DNA of 64,000 nucleotides from Pseudovibrio sp000156235 (GCF_000156235.1 NZ_DS996811.1:1-64000); one strand, 5' to 3'. Counted from the first letter of the stretch, positions 45,107-54,797 are shown. Translations and numbers: made by a program. The notes: generated by a model not told the origin, from the sequence alone.

Positions 45107-46729
45107 ATGCCTAAGACGAAGAAGGAACAAGAAAAAACCTCCAGTGACCCGAAAGTGGTGAAGTGGATCAACGCGGTTTCAAAGCTCCTGCACATCAATC
45201 AGGAGGAAGCGAGTGCCAGGGGTGGTTCCAATGGTGATGATACGAACCACCTGGAAAGACCACAGGGCAACGGCATCTCACTGGAGCCTGATGTGCCTAC
45301 TCAGGACACGACACCTCCTGAGACGCAGATCCTAGATCTCACACCAGAGATCAAAAAAGCACAGACTAAGTTTGAGGCCTACAAAAAGCGCCGGAACATC
45401 TTCAAGGATGTGAATGATCTGGAGGTCTTCGACAAATTCGTCAAATCCACCGCAGAATTTCTGGACAAGGCCAGCGACCTGAACAAGCAGCAAGATGTTT
45501 CCGGTGCTATCGACTCTTTGGACAATGCAACCCTGACGATGAAGGAAGTCGAAAAGATCTATGCCCGCGGTGTTGACTCTGCATGTATACTGCTACACCG
45601 AAAACAGGAACTGGCAGACATTCGAGCCCGTTTGAAGTTCCTCAACAGCTTTGATCTGGAAGGATTTTCTGAACAACGACAGAGAGAAGCTCCTCGTTTC
45701 GCCGAGTTCGTCAAAACCAATGCAGATAAAGCAGAGGCACAGCTGAAAGCTGGTGAAATCAAAGCCAGCCGGGATACCTTTGTAACACTGCATACCTATC
45801 TGGATACGCTGGAGCGGATACTCAAGGAAAAACCATCAAAGGAAACTCAAAAGCCGCGCAAGGAAATCACGGTTAAAGCTTATACCGGTGACAACTCGGT
45901 AGCTGGGGCACAGGAAATACTCACTGAACTGAATAGATTGTATGAGGAGCAGCGCAAGATCCCGTACACGGATAAAGAAGCCTACGCACAGAGCAGGGAA
46001 AAGATAGCGGCTCAAAGGGAGTTGCTCAAAAACCCTGATCACCGGATCAACAATGCTGACCGTGATGGAATCTTTACTCAGTTTGAGCCTCTGGGCGAGG
46101 ATGGCAAGTCTGTTCTTGATAGCGGCGAATACGAGAAAGCCGGAAACAAGATCCACTTGAGCGTCCAGATGGGTCAACTGGAGCAAGCCGGTAACGTCCT
46201 GACACCCCTTTTGCTCTCACCAGATAATCCTTTCCTTTCGTTCAAAGTCACCAACATGGACGGAGCAGTAGCGGCCTTTAAAGATGATGAGAAGCAGTAT
46301 TCCGCTGATACGCCTGAAGCCAAAGCCAAGCTGGCAGAGCAAAAAGCGTACTTTGATCGGGTCACCCAGGGAGCGCAGATCACCCTTTATCCCTATACCA
46401 AGGACACAAGCTATCCTGATGGAGCTGAGGACTTCGGCTTCTTTTTAAAACTGCTGGAACAGGAACTGGCAGCCGCTGGCATTCAACCGGGCAAGAACCC
46501 GGATTCCGATGCCAGCCTCGAAGGTCTGAGCTTTGCAACCTTCCGCAATGAAGAAGGCTCACGCGGTGTTGGCGTGGATGATGAAGACCAGCTTGAAGAA
46601 AACCGCAAGATGCTTCGCAGCAAGCCGTTTTATCAGGCCCTCACCAACAAGGATTACAAGCCCGAAAAACCTGAAGAGAGCCCGCCATCTCAGCAAGACG
46701 AGCCTGAGAGTAGGAAGAGTGCCCGATAA
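45107..46729 (+). CDS. Phosphothreonine lyase-like T3SS effector (SpvC/OspF/HopAI1 family) with long N-terminal extension
   Basis: A 540-residue protein. Residues about 340-515 match the SpvC/OspF fold in order: KIHLSV (K348, H350), FKVTNM (K380), DRVTQGAQITLY (R418, Y428), ATFRNE (R480), GSR (R486) and LRSKPFYQAL. In SpvC these positions are K104, H106, K136, R148, Y158, R213 and R220, the residues needed to eliminate phosphate from phosphothreonine in host MAP kinases. The N-terminal ~335 residues are novel to me: a basic Ser/Lys start, a disordered Pro/Thr stretch and Lys/Glu-rich helices that look coiled-coil. ATG 45107 has GGAG seven bases upstream. The 3' end overlaps the convergent glycosyltransferase gene by 40 bases. 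No chaperone or secretion gene is adjacent. Confidence 0.85.
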   Translation: MPKTKKEQEKTSSDPKVVKWINAVSKLLHINQEEASARGGSNGDDTNHLERPQGNGISLEPDVPTQDTTPPETQILDLTPEIKKAQTKFEAYKKRRNIFKDVNDLEVFDKFVKSTAEFLDKASDLNKQQDVSGAIDSLDNATLTMKEVEKIYARGVDSACILLHRKQELADIRARLKFLNSFDLEGFSEQRQREAPRFAEFVKTNADKAEAQLKAGEIKASRDTFVTLHTYLDTLERILKEKPSKETQKPRKEITVKAYTGDNSVAGAQEILTELNRLYEEQRKIPYTDKEAYAQSREKIAAQRELLKNPDHRINNADRDGIFTQFEPLGEDGKSVLDSGEYEKAGNKIHLSVQMGQLEQAGNVLTPLLLSPDNPFLSFKVTNMDGAVAAFKDDEKQYSADTPEAKAKLAEQKAYFDRVTQGAQITLYPYTKDTSYPDGAEDFGFFLKLLEQELAAAGIQPGKNPDSDASLEGLSFATFRNEEGSRGVGVDDEDQLEENRKMLRSKPFYQALTNKDYKPEKPEESPPSQQDEPESRKSAR

Positions 46730-48219
46730 GGCATGCCACCTCGATTGATCGTGATCGGCTCGTGCTGGGTGATCTCGCAGAATGATCCGGTTAGGGATGC
46801 GCGAACACGGTTCAGTCGCGTCTCCCAGTCATCGTAGGGCAGAAGTCCTGCTACAAGTACGTTGCTGTTTTGGGCTGGCTTCGGCAGGAATCCGAAATGG
46901 CGGGGGTCGCTTCCCAGAACTCGCACTTCCGCCTGATCACCAAGGGCATAGGATACCTTGGCGCCATCGATCCAGTTGAGGGTGTAAAGCGGGGTTGGCT
47001 CCCCGTCCTGCAGCAGACCGCGGCTGATCAGAGCGTCCTTTGCATCAAACCAATCCATGGCACGAATGGTCTCGTCCCAACGCGGTGGAGGAGATCCGAG
47101 CGGTCGTGTCAGCAGTCCCGTTTTGAAATGCAGCCCTCCAAGCACCACAACGATCAGGATCAGCGCGGCTGAGGCCGCAAACGCGCGTTTGGCAATGACA
47201 ACGCTCGACGGCTTTAGCTTTGCAAACCAACTGCCCAGAAGCGGGAATAGGAACAGGTATCCGGCCATGGGCCAGTGGGGCAGAGTGTTTCGGGAAAGCA
47301 GAGCGACTGCGTTGAACACGATGATCGGGATAAGCGCGAGGCACAGGAAGTACCGGTCCGCCACTGATTTCTCACCAGCATGGAAGAACCGCACCACAAG
47401 CCATAAGCACACGATCAGTGTCACGGGCTGCAGATAGGCCAGCTGCCCCAAAAGCATGCGCCCGGAGTTGAGAAGGTGAACTGGGAGGTCGAAACCGCTA
47501 GACGTCACCGAACGGGACAGCTGGAACCCGAATGACTGCCAGCCGTTCATGGCATTCCAGCAGATGACGGGGCTGAAGACCAGAAGAGCAACGGCACTAG
47601 CAATGTACGGGCCACGGGTACGGAGGAGGGGGCGGAGTTCTCTGTCCGTGAGCAGGAACAGCAAGGCACCCACTCCAGTCAAAACTGCCATGTACTTGGA
47701 GAGCAGAGCCAGACCAAACGCCAGTCCAACAGCGATCCAACGGGCATCGCTTATGTGGCGTGAGTTTGGATTCAGAAGCGGTGTCAGCAGGCTGGCCGTA
47801 ATCAGCAGAAACAGCATCATCGGCCCGTCGGGAACTATCCAGCTTCCTGCGGAAAGGAGGAAGAACGGCGAGATGGAAAACCATGCAATTGCCCAGGCTC
47901 CAGCCTTTGCACCGTAAAAGCGAGAGGTCAGCTGAAAAAGTAGCAGGGTGGAGAGCACCGACATGGCGATGAAGGGAAAGCGGAGCACGAAGCCTGCTTC
48001 AGATCCTGTCAGCCATGCTGCTGCGTGAATGATCCAGAAGGTCAGTGGCGGATGGTCAAAATAGCTGAGAGACGGATGGCGCGCCATGGCAACCATGTAG
48101 CTTTCATCCACCCCGAGACCAAGCAGGGCAGCGCCATAAAAACGGGCGAGGGTGGCAGCAAATATTATAATGAAAACAACAATGGCAATACGGGCTGGTG
48201 TGACGGTTCTGTCAATCAT
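46690..48219 (-). CDS. Dolichyl-phosphate-mannose mannosyltransferase-like (GT39/ArnT) glycosyltransferase
   Basis: A 509-residue integral membrane protein with about 10-12 hydrophobic segments. The first periplasmic loop has LGVDESYMVAMARHPSLSYFDHPPLTFW, the Asp-Glu motif of PMT_2/ArnT enzymes. These transfer a sugar from a polyprenyl phosphate donor to lipid A, protein or glycolipid. ATG 48219 is chosen because GAGG lies seven bases upstream; in-frame ATG 48231 is the alternative. The acceptor is unknown. It overlaps the convergent effector gene by 40 bases. Confidence 0.88.
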   Translation of the reverse strand: MIDRTVTPARIAIVVFIIIFAATLARFYGAALLGLGVDESYMVAMARHPSLSYFDHPPLTFWIIHAAAWLTGSEAGFVLRFPFIAMSVLSTLLLFQLTSRFYGAKAGAWAIAWFSISPFFLLSAGSWIVPDGPMMLFLLITASLLTPLLNPNSRHISDARWIAVGLAFGLALLSKYMAVLTGVGALLFLLTDRELRPLLRTRGPYIASAVALLVFSPVICWNAMNGWQSFGFQLSRSVTSSGFDLPVHLLNSGRMLLGQLAYLQPVTLIVCLWLVVRFFHAGEKSVADRYFLCLALIPIIVFNAVALLSRNTLPHWPMAGYLFLFPLLGSWFAKLKPSSVVIAKRAFAASAALILIVVVLGGLHFKTGLLTRPLGSPPPRWDETIRAMDWFDAKDALISRGLLQDGEPTPLYTLNWIDGAKVSYALGDQAEVRVLGSDPRHFGFLPKPAQNSNVLVAGLLPYDDWETRLNRVRASLTGSFCEITQHEPITINRGGMPYRALFLLSGSSC

Positions 48220-48452
48220 CAGCTGCCTCATGATCAGGTTACTTCGCTTTTTGTTATGATGAGGATCAGACAGCCTTGAGCAGCAGAACAGCGGAAACGC
48301 CAATGCAGTTTCCCTATGGTTCAGCAACCTTCAGACAATCACTCTACCTCCAAAGCCCTTCTTCCTTATGAGCCTGAAGCTAACCTGAAAATTATGTAGT
48401 ATTTTTATCAGTGAAACTGGGGAGCACAGTAGGAAAGCTGGCAGACACGCAC

Positions 48453-48490
48453 AAAAAAGCCCGCGACACAGCGGCATCGCGGGCTTTTGG
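48453..48490 (-). terminator. Rho-independent terminator of the fad operon
   Basis: AAAAGCCCGCGA (48455-48466) pairs with TCGCGGGCTTTT (48477-48488) around a 10-base loop. On the leftward strand the stem is followed by T residues. It lies about 20 bases past the fadB stop. Confidence 0.85.
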
Positions 48491-48506
48491 TTTAGATGGC
48501 TACAAC

Positions 48507-50654
48507 TCAGGCAGCCGCGAGTTTTTCGCTGCGCAGTTTGTTGAGCGCGCTTTCGGTCACCTCAAAGCGGGGACCATAGGCTGCAGCCAGTTCGTCAGCG
48601 CGTTTCTTGAAGGCATCAAGACCAACGCCGTGGATGAACTGGAGTGCACCGCCGGTGTGAGCAGGGAAGCCAATGGCGAAGATGGAGCCGATGTTGGCTT
48701 CCACTTCTGTACGCAGCACGCCTTCATCCAGACAGCGCAGTGTCTCGATGGCCTGACGGTACATCATGCGATCTTCCGCATCCTGCATGGATACGTTCAG
48801 ATCCCGCTCCTTGAACTGGGAAAGACCATCCCACAGCTTCTTGGTGCCATCCTCAGCATATTCGTAGAAGCCACCGCCATAGTGACGACCACCACGGCCC
48901 ATGTTCACCATGGACTGGCCAACTTTCACGTTGGAGCTGTCATCTGCCGGGAACCCGTTTTCAACGCCAAGACGTGCATCCAGCGCGATGTGGGTCTCGT
49001 GGATCTTCTTGGTCAGCACCATGGAAACTTCATCATGCACGGCCAGTGGACCAACCGGCATGCCGATTTTCCAGGCGGCGCGTTCAATGGCAACCGGGCT
49101 CATGCCATCACGCATCAGAGCCAGGCCTTCATCCAGATAAGTGCCAAACACACGGCTGGTGAAGAAGCCACGCTTGTCGTTGACCACTATTGGCAGATAG
49201 CCGATCTGCTGCACGTAGTCATAGGCTTTGCGCAGGGTCTCTTCGCTAGTTTTATCGCCAACGATGATCTCTACGATCTTCATCTTATCGACCGGCGAGA
49301 AGAAGTGCAGGCCGATGAAACGGGTCGGGTCCGGACAACTTTCTGCCAGAATGGAGATTGGCAGAGTGGACGTGTTGGAGCCGTAGATGCCGGTGTCGGA
49401 CAGCTGCTTGTAGGTTTCAGGGATAACCTTCTCTTTCAAAGAGATATCCTCAAACACCGCCTCGATGATGATGTCCGTGCCTGCAAAGGTCGCATCACTG
49501 TCCGTTGGCGTGATGCAGCTCAGCAGAGCGTCCTTCTTAGCCTCATCCATGCGGCCACGCTTGATAGCTTTGTCCGCCAGCTTGACGGAGTAGCCTTTGC
49601 CTTTTTCCGCATTCTCAAGGCTCATGTCCTTCAGCGCAGTTGGCAAGCCGCGGCTGGCGTGTGCCCAGGCAATGCCCGAGCCCATCATGCCAGCACCGAG
49701 GATCGCAGAGCTTCCCGCTTTCCACGCATCGCCTTGCGGACGAACCTTGCCAGACTTGATCGCCTGCATGCCAAAGAAGAAGGTGGTGATCGCAGCGCGA
49801 GCCTCAGTGGAGCGCAGCAGGGCTGCAAAGCCGCGGCTTTCGTTGCGCAGCGCACTGTCAAAGCCCATGCGCATGGAGTTGACGGCAATGTCCATCACCT
49901 TTTCCGGTGCTGGCATCAGGCCGCGTGTTTTGTTGTACAGCATGGTTGGCGCCATGGCTGCCACCATGCGCACATTGGCGCTGTCCGCATTGCCACCCGG
50001 ATAGCGGAAGCCTTTTTGATCCCACGGCTGCGCCGCAGCCTCTGGGTTGGCTTTGATCCATGCTTTTGCAGCTGGGATGAGCTCTTCTGGTGTATCCACC
50101 AGCTCTTCCACCAGTCCGGCTTTCAGCGCTTTTTCCTGACGCAGCTGTTTGCCTTCAGCCAACAGAGGCAGAGCTGCTTCCAGACCCAGCTTGGCAGTGA
50201 GACGGACAACACCCCCAGCGCCCGGCAACAGGCCAAGGGTTGCTTCCGGCAGGCCAACAACAGCCTTTGGTGAGTTGAGCAGAACGCGGTGGTTACAGGC
50301 AAGGCAGATCTCAAAGCCACCACCTAGGGCCGCTCCGTTGATGGCCGCAACCACTGGCACCGGCAGCTTTTCCAGCTGGCGCAGGGGGGCCTTCATCTCT
50401 TCCACGTAGGCAAAGATGTCTTCCGGGTCCATGCTGCCGTGGAGCATCTCTTCCAGATCACCACCCGCGAAGAAGGTCTTCTTGGCAGAGGCGATGACAA
50501 CACCGGTGAGGCCCTCTTCAACGGAGAGCTTGGCCATCAGCTCTTTCATGCCCTCAAACCAGGCGCGGGTCATGGTGTTTGCGGACTTGCCTTGTGAGTC
50601 AAACGTGATTGTAACAATGCCGCTGGCGTCTTTTTCGTAAATGTATTCAGACAT
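48507..50654 (-). CDS. fadB: Trifunctional fatty-acid oxidation complex alpha subunit (FadB/FadJ)
   Basis: A 715-residue protein. Residues 1-190 are an enoyl-CoA hydratase domain with E115 (LGGGFE) and E137 (GLPEATLGLLPGAGG) as the catalytic glutamates. About 320-500 is the NAD-binding half of 3-hydroxyacyl-CoA dehydrogenase (ILGAGMMGSGIAWAHA). The dehydrogenase C-terminal domains follow (FIGLHFFSPVDKMKIVEII, FFTSRVFGTYLDEGLALM). It catalyses hydration and oxidation in beta-oxidation. ATG 50654 is 11 bases after the fadA stop, so both subunits are coupled. Confidence 0.96.
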   Translation of the reverse strand: MSEYIYEKDASGIVTITFDSQGKSANTMTRAWFEGMKELMAKLSVEEGLTGVVIASAKKTFFAGGDLEEMLHGSMDPEDIFAYVEEMKAPLRQLEKLPVPVVAAINGAALGGGFEICLACNHRVLLNSPKAVVGLPEATLGLLPGAGGVVRLTAKLGLEAALPLLAEGKQLRQEKALKAGLVEELVDTPEELIPAAKAWIKANPEAAAQPWDQKGFRYPGGNADSANVRMVAAMAPTMLYNKTRGLMPAPEKVMDIAVNSMRMGFDSALRNESRGFAALLRSTEARAAITTFFFGMQAIKSGKVRPQGDAWKAGSSAILGAGMMGSGIAWAHASRGLPTALKDMSLENAEKGKGYSVKLADKAIKRGRMDEAKKDALLSCITPTDSDATFAGTDIIIEAVFEDISLKEKVIPETYKQLSDTGIYGSNTSTLPISILAESCPDPTRFIGLHFFSPVDKMKIVEIIVGDKTSEETLRKAYDYVQQIGYLPIVVNDKRGFFTSRVFGTYLDEGLALMRDGMSPVAIERAAWKIGMPVGPLAVHDEVSMVLTKKIHETHIALDARLGVENGFPADDSSNVKVGQSMVNMGRGGRHYGGGFYEYAEDGTKKLWDGLSQFKERDLNVSMQDAEDRMMYRQAIETLRCLDEGVLRTEVEANIGSIFAIGFPAHTGGALQFIHGVGLDAFKKRADELAAAYGPRFEVTESALNKLRSEKLAAA

Positions 50655-50665
50655 GGTCTTCCCCG

Positions 50666-51874
50666 TTATACGCGCTCGATGATGGACGCGATGCCCATGC
50701 CGCCGCCGACACACATGGTGATCAGCGCACGCTTCTGGTTACGGCGCTCCAGTTCGTCGATCATGGTGGACACCAGCATGCCGCCGGTTGCGCCCAGAGG
50801 GTGACCCATGGCGATCGCACCACCAACAACGTTCAGCTTTTCATCCGGCACGTTGAGGTCCTTCTGAAGACGCATCATCACAGAAGCGAAGGCTTCATTG
50901 ATCTCAACCAGATCGATGTCATCAATGGTCAGGCCTGCCTTGGCGAGTGCCTTCTTGGAAGCTGGTCCCGGTCCGGTGAGCATGATGGTCGGATCGGAGG
51001 CTGTGACAGCCACTGAAAGCACGCGGGCGCGTGGGGTCAGGCCCATGTCCTTGCCCACCTGTTCACTGCCAAGCAGGATCAGAGAGGCCCCATCCACGAT
51101 GCCGGAGGAGTTGCCTGGTGTGTGGACGTGATTGATCTTTTCAACTTCAGGGTAGCGGGCCAATGCGACCGCATCAAAGCCCATGGCACCATGCTTTTCA
51201 AAGCTTGGACGCAGAGCACCCAGCGCCTGCATATCCGTGTTTGGCTTGATGAAGTCGTCTTTTTCTAAAACGATGATGCCGTTCTCATCCTTCACTGGCA
51301 CAACGGACTTGTCGAACCAACCGTTATCGCGCGCATGTGCTGCACGTTGCTGGCTGGCGACGGCGGCTGCATCCACATCATCGCGGCTCCAGCCCTCGAT
51401 AGTTGCGATCAGATCAGCACCGATGCCCTGTGGCACAAAGCCAGTGGCAAGCACGGTTTCAGGGTCTTCGCTGAACGGACCACCATCCGTGCCCATCGGC
51501 ACGCGGCTCATGCTTTCATAGCCGCCTGCGCAGATCATGTCTTCCCAGCCGGATGCGATGCGCGCTGCGGCAGAGTTGAAGGTGTCCAGACCAGATGCAC
51601 AGAAGCGGTTGACCTGAGCGCCAGCGACGGTCTGATCCCAGCCCGCTTTCTGCAGGGCAATCTTTGGCAGAACAGCGCCCTGTTCGCGCACTGGTGTCAC
51701 ACAGCCCATGACAACATCATCCACCCGGGAGGTGTCGAGGTCGTGCCGGCTTTGCATTTCATCCAGCAGTGTGGTCACCAGATTGATTGGTTTGACTTCG
51801 TTGAGAGACCCGTCCGGCTTACCTTTGGAACGCGGAGTGCGGATCGCATCATAGACGTATGCTGTCGTCGCCAT
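50666..51874 (-). CDS. fadA: Acetyl-CoA acyltransferase (3-ketoacyl-CoA thiolase)
   Basis: A 402-residue thiolase with nucleophile C92 in VNRFCASGLDT, the AIAMGHPLGATGG histidine motif and the second catalytic cysteine in MCVGGGMGIA near the C-terminus. It performs the last step of beta-oxidation and pairs with the FadB protein encoded 11 bases downstream. Confidence 0.96.
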   Translation of the reverse strand: MATTAYVYDAIRTPRSKGKPDGSLNEVKPINLVTTLLDEMQSRHDLDTSRVDDVVMGCVTPVREQGAVLPKIALQKAGWDQTVAGAQVNRFCASGLDTFNSAAARIASGWEDMICAGGYESMSRVPMGTDGGPFSEDPETVLATGFVPQGIGADLIATIEGWSRDDVDAAAVASQQRAAHARDNGWFDKSVVPVKDENGIIVLEKDDFIKPNTDMQALGALRPSFEKHGAMGFDAVALARYPEVEKINHVHTPGNSSGIVDGASLILLGSEQVGKDMGLTPRARVLSVAVTASDPTIMLTGPGPASKKALAKAGLTIDDIDLVEINEAFASVMMRLQKDLNVPDEKLNVVGGAIAMGHPLGATGGMLVSTMIDELERRNQKRALITMCVGGGMGIASIIERV

Positions 51875-51943
51875 GTTTATCTACCGTGTCTTATCTTGAA
51901 ATAAGGGTTTAAGGCCGGGGCAACCGCGTCGCCCCGGCTGAAC

Positions 51944-53527
51944 TCAGGCAATCTCGCGGTCGTGCTTCTCCCAGAACGGCTCGCGAAGTTTGTTCTTCAA
52001 AACTTTGTTCATGGCAGAGAGCGGCAGCTCTTCCACCAGCGACATGGAGCGCGGGCATTTGTAGCCAGCAATGCGCTCTTTTGTGTGGGCGCGGATCTCT
52101 TCAAAGGTCGGCTCCTTACCTTCCTTCGGCACAATCACCGCATGCACGGCCTCGCCGTAGGTTTCATCAGGAATGCCTATGACCGCCACCATGGAGACAT
52201 CCGGGTGCGTGGAGATCGCGCTTTCCACCTCAGCGGTGTACACATTCTCTGCACCTGTAATGATCATGTCCTTCTTTCGGTCTTTCAGCGAGAGGATGCC
52301 CATCTCATCAAGCATGCCCACATCACCGGTGCGGTACCCGCCATTCTTCAGCACCGCTGCCGTCTGTTCCGGCGCATCGTAGTAGCGGCACATCACGGCA
52401 GGGGAGTAGAACACCACCTCGCCAATGGTGTTCGGCGGCAGCTCATTGCCTTCATCATCTTCAATACGCAGCTGGATGAGCGGGGAGGCAGCCTGACCGG
52501 CTGCACCCATTTTCATCAGATCACCACTGTGGAACTGAGGATGCAGGAAGGTACCTGCGCCAGCCTCGGTCATGCCGTAGACCTGCGTGAGTTCTGTTTT
52601 CGGGAACTTCTCCTGCACCAACTTCAGCAGACCTTCCGAAATCGGAGAGGCGCCGTAGACGATCTGTGCCACGCGCAGGAAATCCTCGGACTTAAACTCC
52701 GGTGAGTGGATCAGCATCTGGAACATGGCAGGTGCCATGAGGAAGGACGAGACATCGAAGTTCTTGACCGCAGCCACCACGATATCCGGGCGGAACATCG
52801 GCACGATCAGGGATGGCTTGTTCTGGATGAGGCGCGCCAACAGTAGGCCGTAGCCGGACAGGTGGAACAGCGGCATCACCATCATCGCCAAACGATCATG
52901 ATAAGGAACACCATTCGCTGCCACGATGTTAGCGCTGGCGAGCATGGACTTGTGGGTGTGAACGACACCTTTCGGGAAGCCGGTGGTGCCGCCGGTGTAG
53001 CTCATAAAGCACTCGGTCTCCACATCGCGGCCCAGCTCCAGCTCAATCGGCTCGCTCAGGCAGTCCGCATAGGCTTTGGTGCCTTCCGGCTGCTCTTTCT
53101 CTCCCACATGGATGAAATGCTTCAGGCTTTCCGCGCGTTCTTTGATCGCAGCAACCATAGGCGCAAAGGTGTCATCATAAACGATCGCCGACATGCTGGA
53201 ATGGCCGATGGCATAGAGCATCTCTTCAGCGGACCAGCGGATGTTGAGTGGAACGGAGATCATGCCTGCAATCATGGTGCCGATCATGGCTTCCACATAC
53301 TCAACCGAGTTGAGGCTGAGAATGGCAACGCGGGCGCCGGGTTCAAGGCCCATGTCTTGCAAGCCCTTGGCAAACTGGCAGGTGCGCGTGGCAAACTGCG
53401 GGTTGCTGAAGGCACGACCGCCAAGGTCTTTAAACAATGGAATGCCAGTGTCCACCTTCTGCAGATGGTTCACAAGCATATCAAAATTCATGGCACCTGC
53501 CGGTACTCCAGTATGTGTTCCAACCAT
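51944..53527 (-). CDS. Acyl-CoA synthetase (AMP-forming, FadD-like)
   Basis: A 527-residue ANL-superfamily ligase: P-loop SYTGGTTGFPKGVVHTH, QVYGMTEAGAG, then YRTGDVGMLDEMGILSLKDRKKDMI and the C-terminal PLSAMNKVLKNKLRE with the catalytic lysine. ATG 53527 is chosen because GGGAGGGG precedes it by four to six bases; the alternative ATG at 53545 would cover that ribosome site. It activates fatty acids for the downstream fadA-fadB genes. Confidence 0.94.
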   Translation of the reverse strand: MVGTHTGVPAGAMNFDMLVNHLQKVDTGIPLFKDLGGRAFSNPQFATRTCQFAKGLQDMGLEPGARVAILSLNSVEYVEAMIGTMIAGMISVPLNIRWSAEEMLYAIGHSSMSAIVYDDTFAPMVAAIKERAESLKHFIHVGEKEQPEGTKAYADCLSEPIELELGRDVETECFMSYTGGTTGFPKGVVHTHKSMLASANIVAANGVPYHDRLAMMVMPLFHLSGYGLLLARLIQNKPSLIVPMFRPDIVVAAVKNFDVSSFLMAPAMFQMLIHSPEFKSEDFLRVAQIVYGASPISEGLLKLVQEKFPKTELTQVYGMTEAGAGTFLHPQFHSGDLMKMGAAGQAASPLIQLRIEDDEGNELPPNTIGEVVFYSPAVMCRYYDAPEQTAAVLKNGGYRTGDVGMLDEMGILSLKDRKKDMIITGAENVYTAEVESAISTHPDVSMVAVIGIPDETYGEAVHAVIVPKEGKEPTFEEIRAHTKERIAGYKCPRSMSLVEELPLSAMNKVLKNKLREPFWEKHDREIA

Positions 53528-53623
53528 ATTCCCCTCCCAAGTCATAGGTTGATCAGCGCGTTCTGCGCTGTGTTTTAAAATGCGAAGCCTGTTCTCCTCA
53601 TGGTGCGCTCGTGGTGGCGCTTA

Positions 53624-54307
53624 TTATTTATCAGGCAATGATGGTATCAATGAATACGCTGCCGGTTTCAGCAGAGTGATATCGAGGCTTGGATGCAGCT
53701 TTTGCTGCAGCGCGACCCCAAGCAAATAACTTCCGATGGATACGGCCTGAATGCCGGAATCCAGATCCTTTGGAAACGCACCTTCCGCCTTGCCGCGCTC
53801 CAGATAAGAGACAAGCAGGCGTTTGACGAAATCATGCGCGCGCGTCACCGCATCTCCCAAAAGGGCATAGTCCGTGACGCTGCCCGCCATCAGCGCAAAG
53901 TAGGCCTGATAACTGGGCTTATTCTGCAAATCATCAAAGTGAATGTCTATGTACCGCCGGATCGCCTCCCTGGCATCTGTCTCCGCCGGTATCTGGCTGG
54001 TGATGTGCTCCTCCGTTTCGCTCACCATGCGGTCGATCAGCTTGACGAACATCTCGTCTTTCTTGCCGAGCCGCTGAATGGTGAGGCCGCGGCTGTATCC
54101 GGCCTTCAGACCAATACTCTCGCAGGTCGCCATCTGAATGCCGTCCTCATTGATGATGGTCACCAGCGCATCAAAGAGCTTGCGTTCAGATTCCTCACGC
54201 CGTTCTGCCTGTGTCTTTTTCTTTTCCAAAGCCAGCCAACATTCACTCAAGTTAATTGTTGAACGTTTAGCAAATAAGGAAAAGAGAGTCCATGACGTAA
54301 ACGTCAT
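53624..54307 (-). CDS. TetR-family regulator of fatty-acid degradation
   Basis: A TetR-type protein of up to 227 residues. The HTH is around 42-85 (ALVTIINEDGIQMATCESIGLKAGYSRGLTIQRLGKKDEMF). A helical effector domain follows. It precedes the fadD-fadA-fadB genes on the same strand, so acyl-CoA is a likely ligand. The ATG at 54307 lies inside a perfect palindrome (54292-54307) that looks like an operator. A start further in, at TTG (54250 or 54229), is therefore possible and would shorten the N-terminus. Confidence 0.85.
   Translation of the reverse strand: MTFTSWTLFSLFAKRSTINLSECWLALEKKKTQAERREESERKLFDALVTIINEDGIQMATCESIGLKAGYSRGLTIQRLGKKDEMFVKLIDRMVSETEEHITSQIPAETDAREAIRRYIDIHFDDLQNKPSYQAYFALMAGSVTDYALLGDAVTRAHDFVKRLLVSYLERGKAEGAFPKDLDSGIQAVSIGSYLLGVALQQKLHPSLDITLLKPAAYSLIPSLPDK
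54292..54307. promoter_or_regulatory. Candidate TetR operator overlapping the annotated start
   Basis: ATGACGT-AA-ACGTCAT is a perfect 16-base palindrome. It has the size and symmetry of TetR-family operators and overlaps the most upstream start codon of the tetR gene. This suggests autoregulation and a start codon further downstream. Confidence 0.5.
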
Positions 54308-54797
54308 ATCATTGATGAATGAGCCTAAGGAATAAGGGGAGCTGTTTGCAATCGGTGAGAAATGAGGGGCGCACGTGTTGAAGGTGGAAGCACCTCCAGC
54401 CTCGCAAAGTCTATCTGAAGGATAGATTGAACCTGCGAATCCAACTGGAGCTTCTTGCTTTTCAGGAAAGAGGCGACTTCAGCTCACTGAGCCCATGTGC
54501 GATCGCTGCAAACGCATCCGTTCCTCACATGTCAGAGCTAAACTGACTGAGCGGACGCCTCATTTTTGATGTGAATAACATCAGAGTTACTACGTATAGC
54601 GCTACTACGGATCGCACTTTGCCAGTTGCCCTGACATGATGCGGCCACCTGAACAGCCTCGGCAGAGCCCTTAAGATTGAATACCTAAGGTGTTTTGGCG
54701 TAATTCTGCGCTTTCTGAAGACCAATAATCATGGAATATTTATTTCATTGATTAGAATATTGGCTCAATTCATCCAAATATCTGCATAAAAATTCCA
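54308..54797. other. Gene-free spacer between TetR and LacI genes
   Basis: 490 bases without a supported gene. It should hold the promoter of the leftward tetR-fad operon. A 6-bp hairpin TCTATC-TGAAG-GATAGA lies near 54411-54427, without a T run. CATGGAATATT (54730-54740) recurs on the other side of lacI at 55918-55928. Nothing else is recognised. Confidence 0.35.

Noticed and set aside
48411..50273. 620-codon plus-strand ORF
   Set aside because: It lies antisense to fadB, starts before the terminator hairpin and has no domain features.
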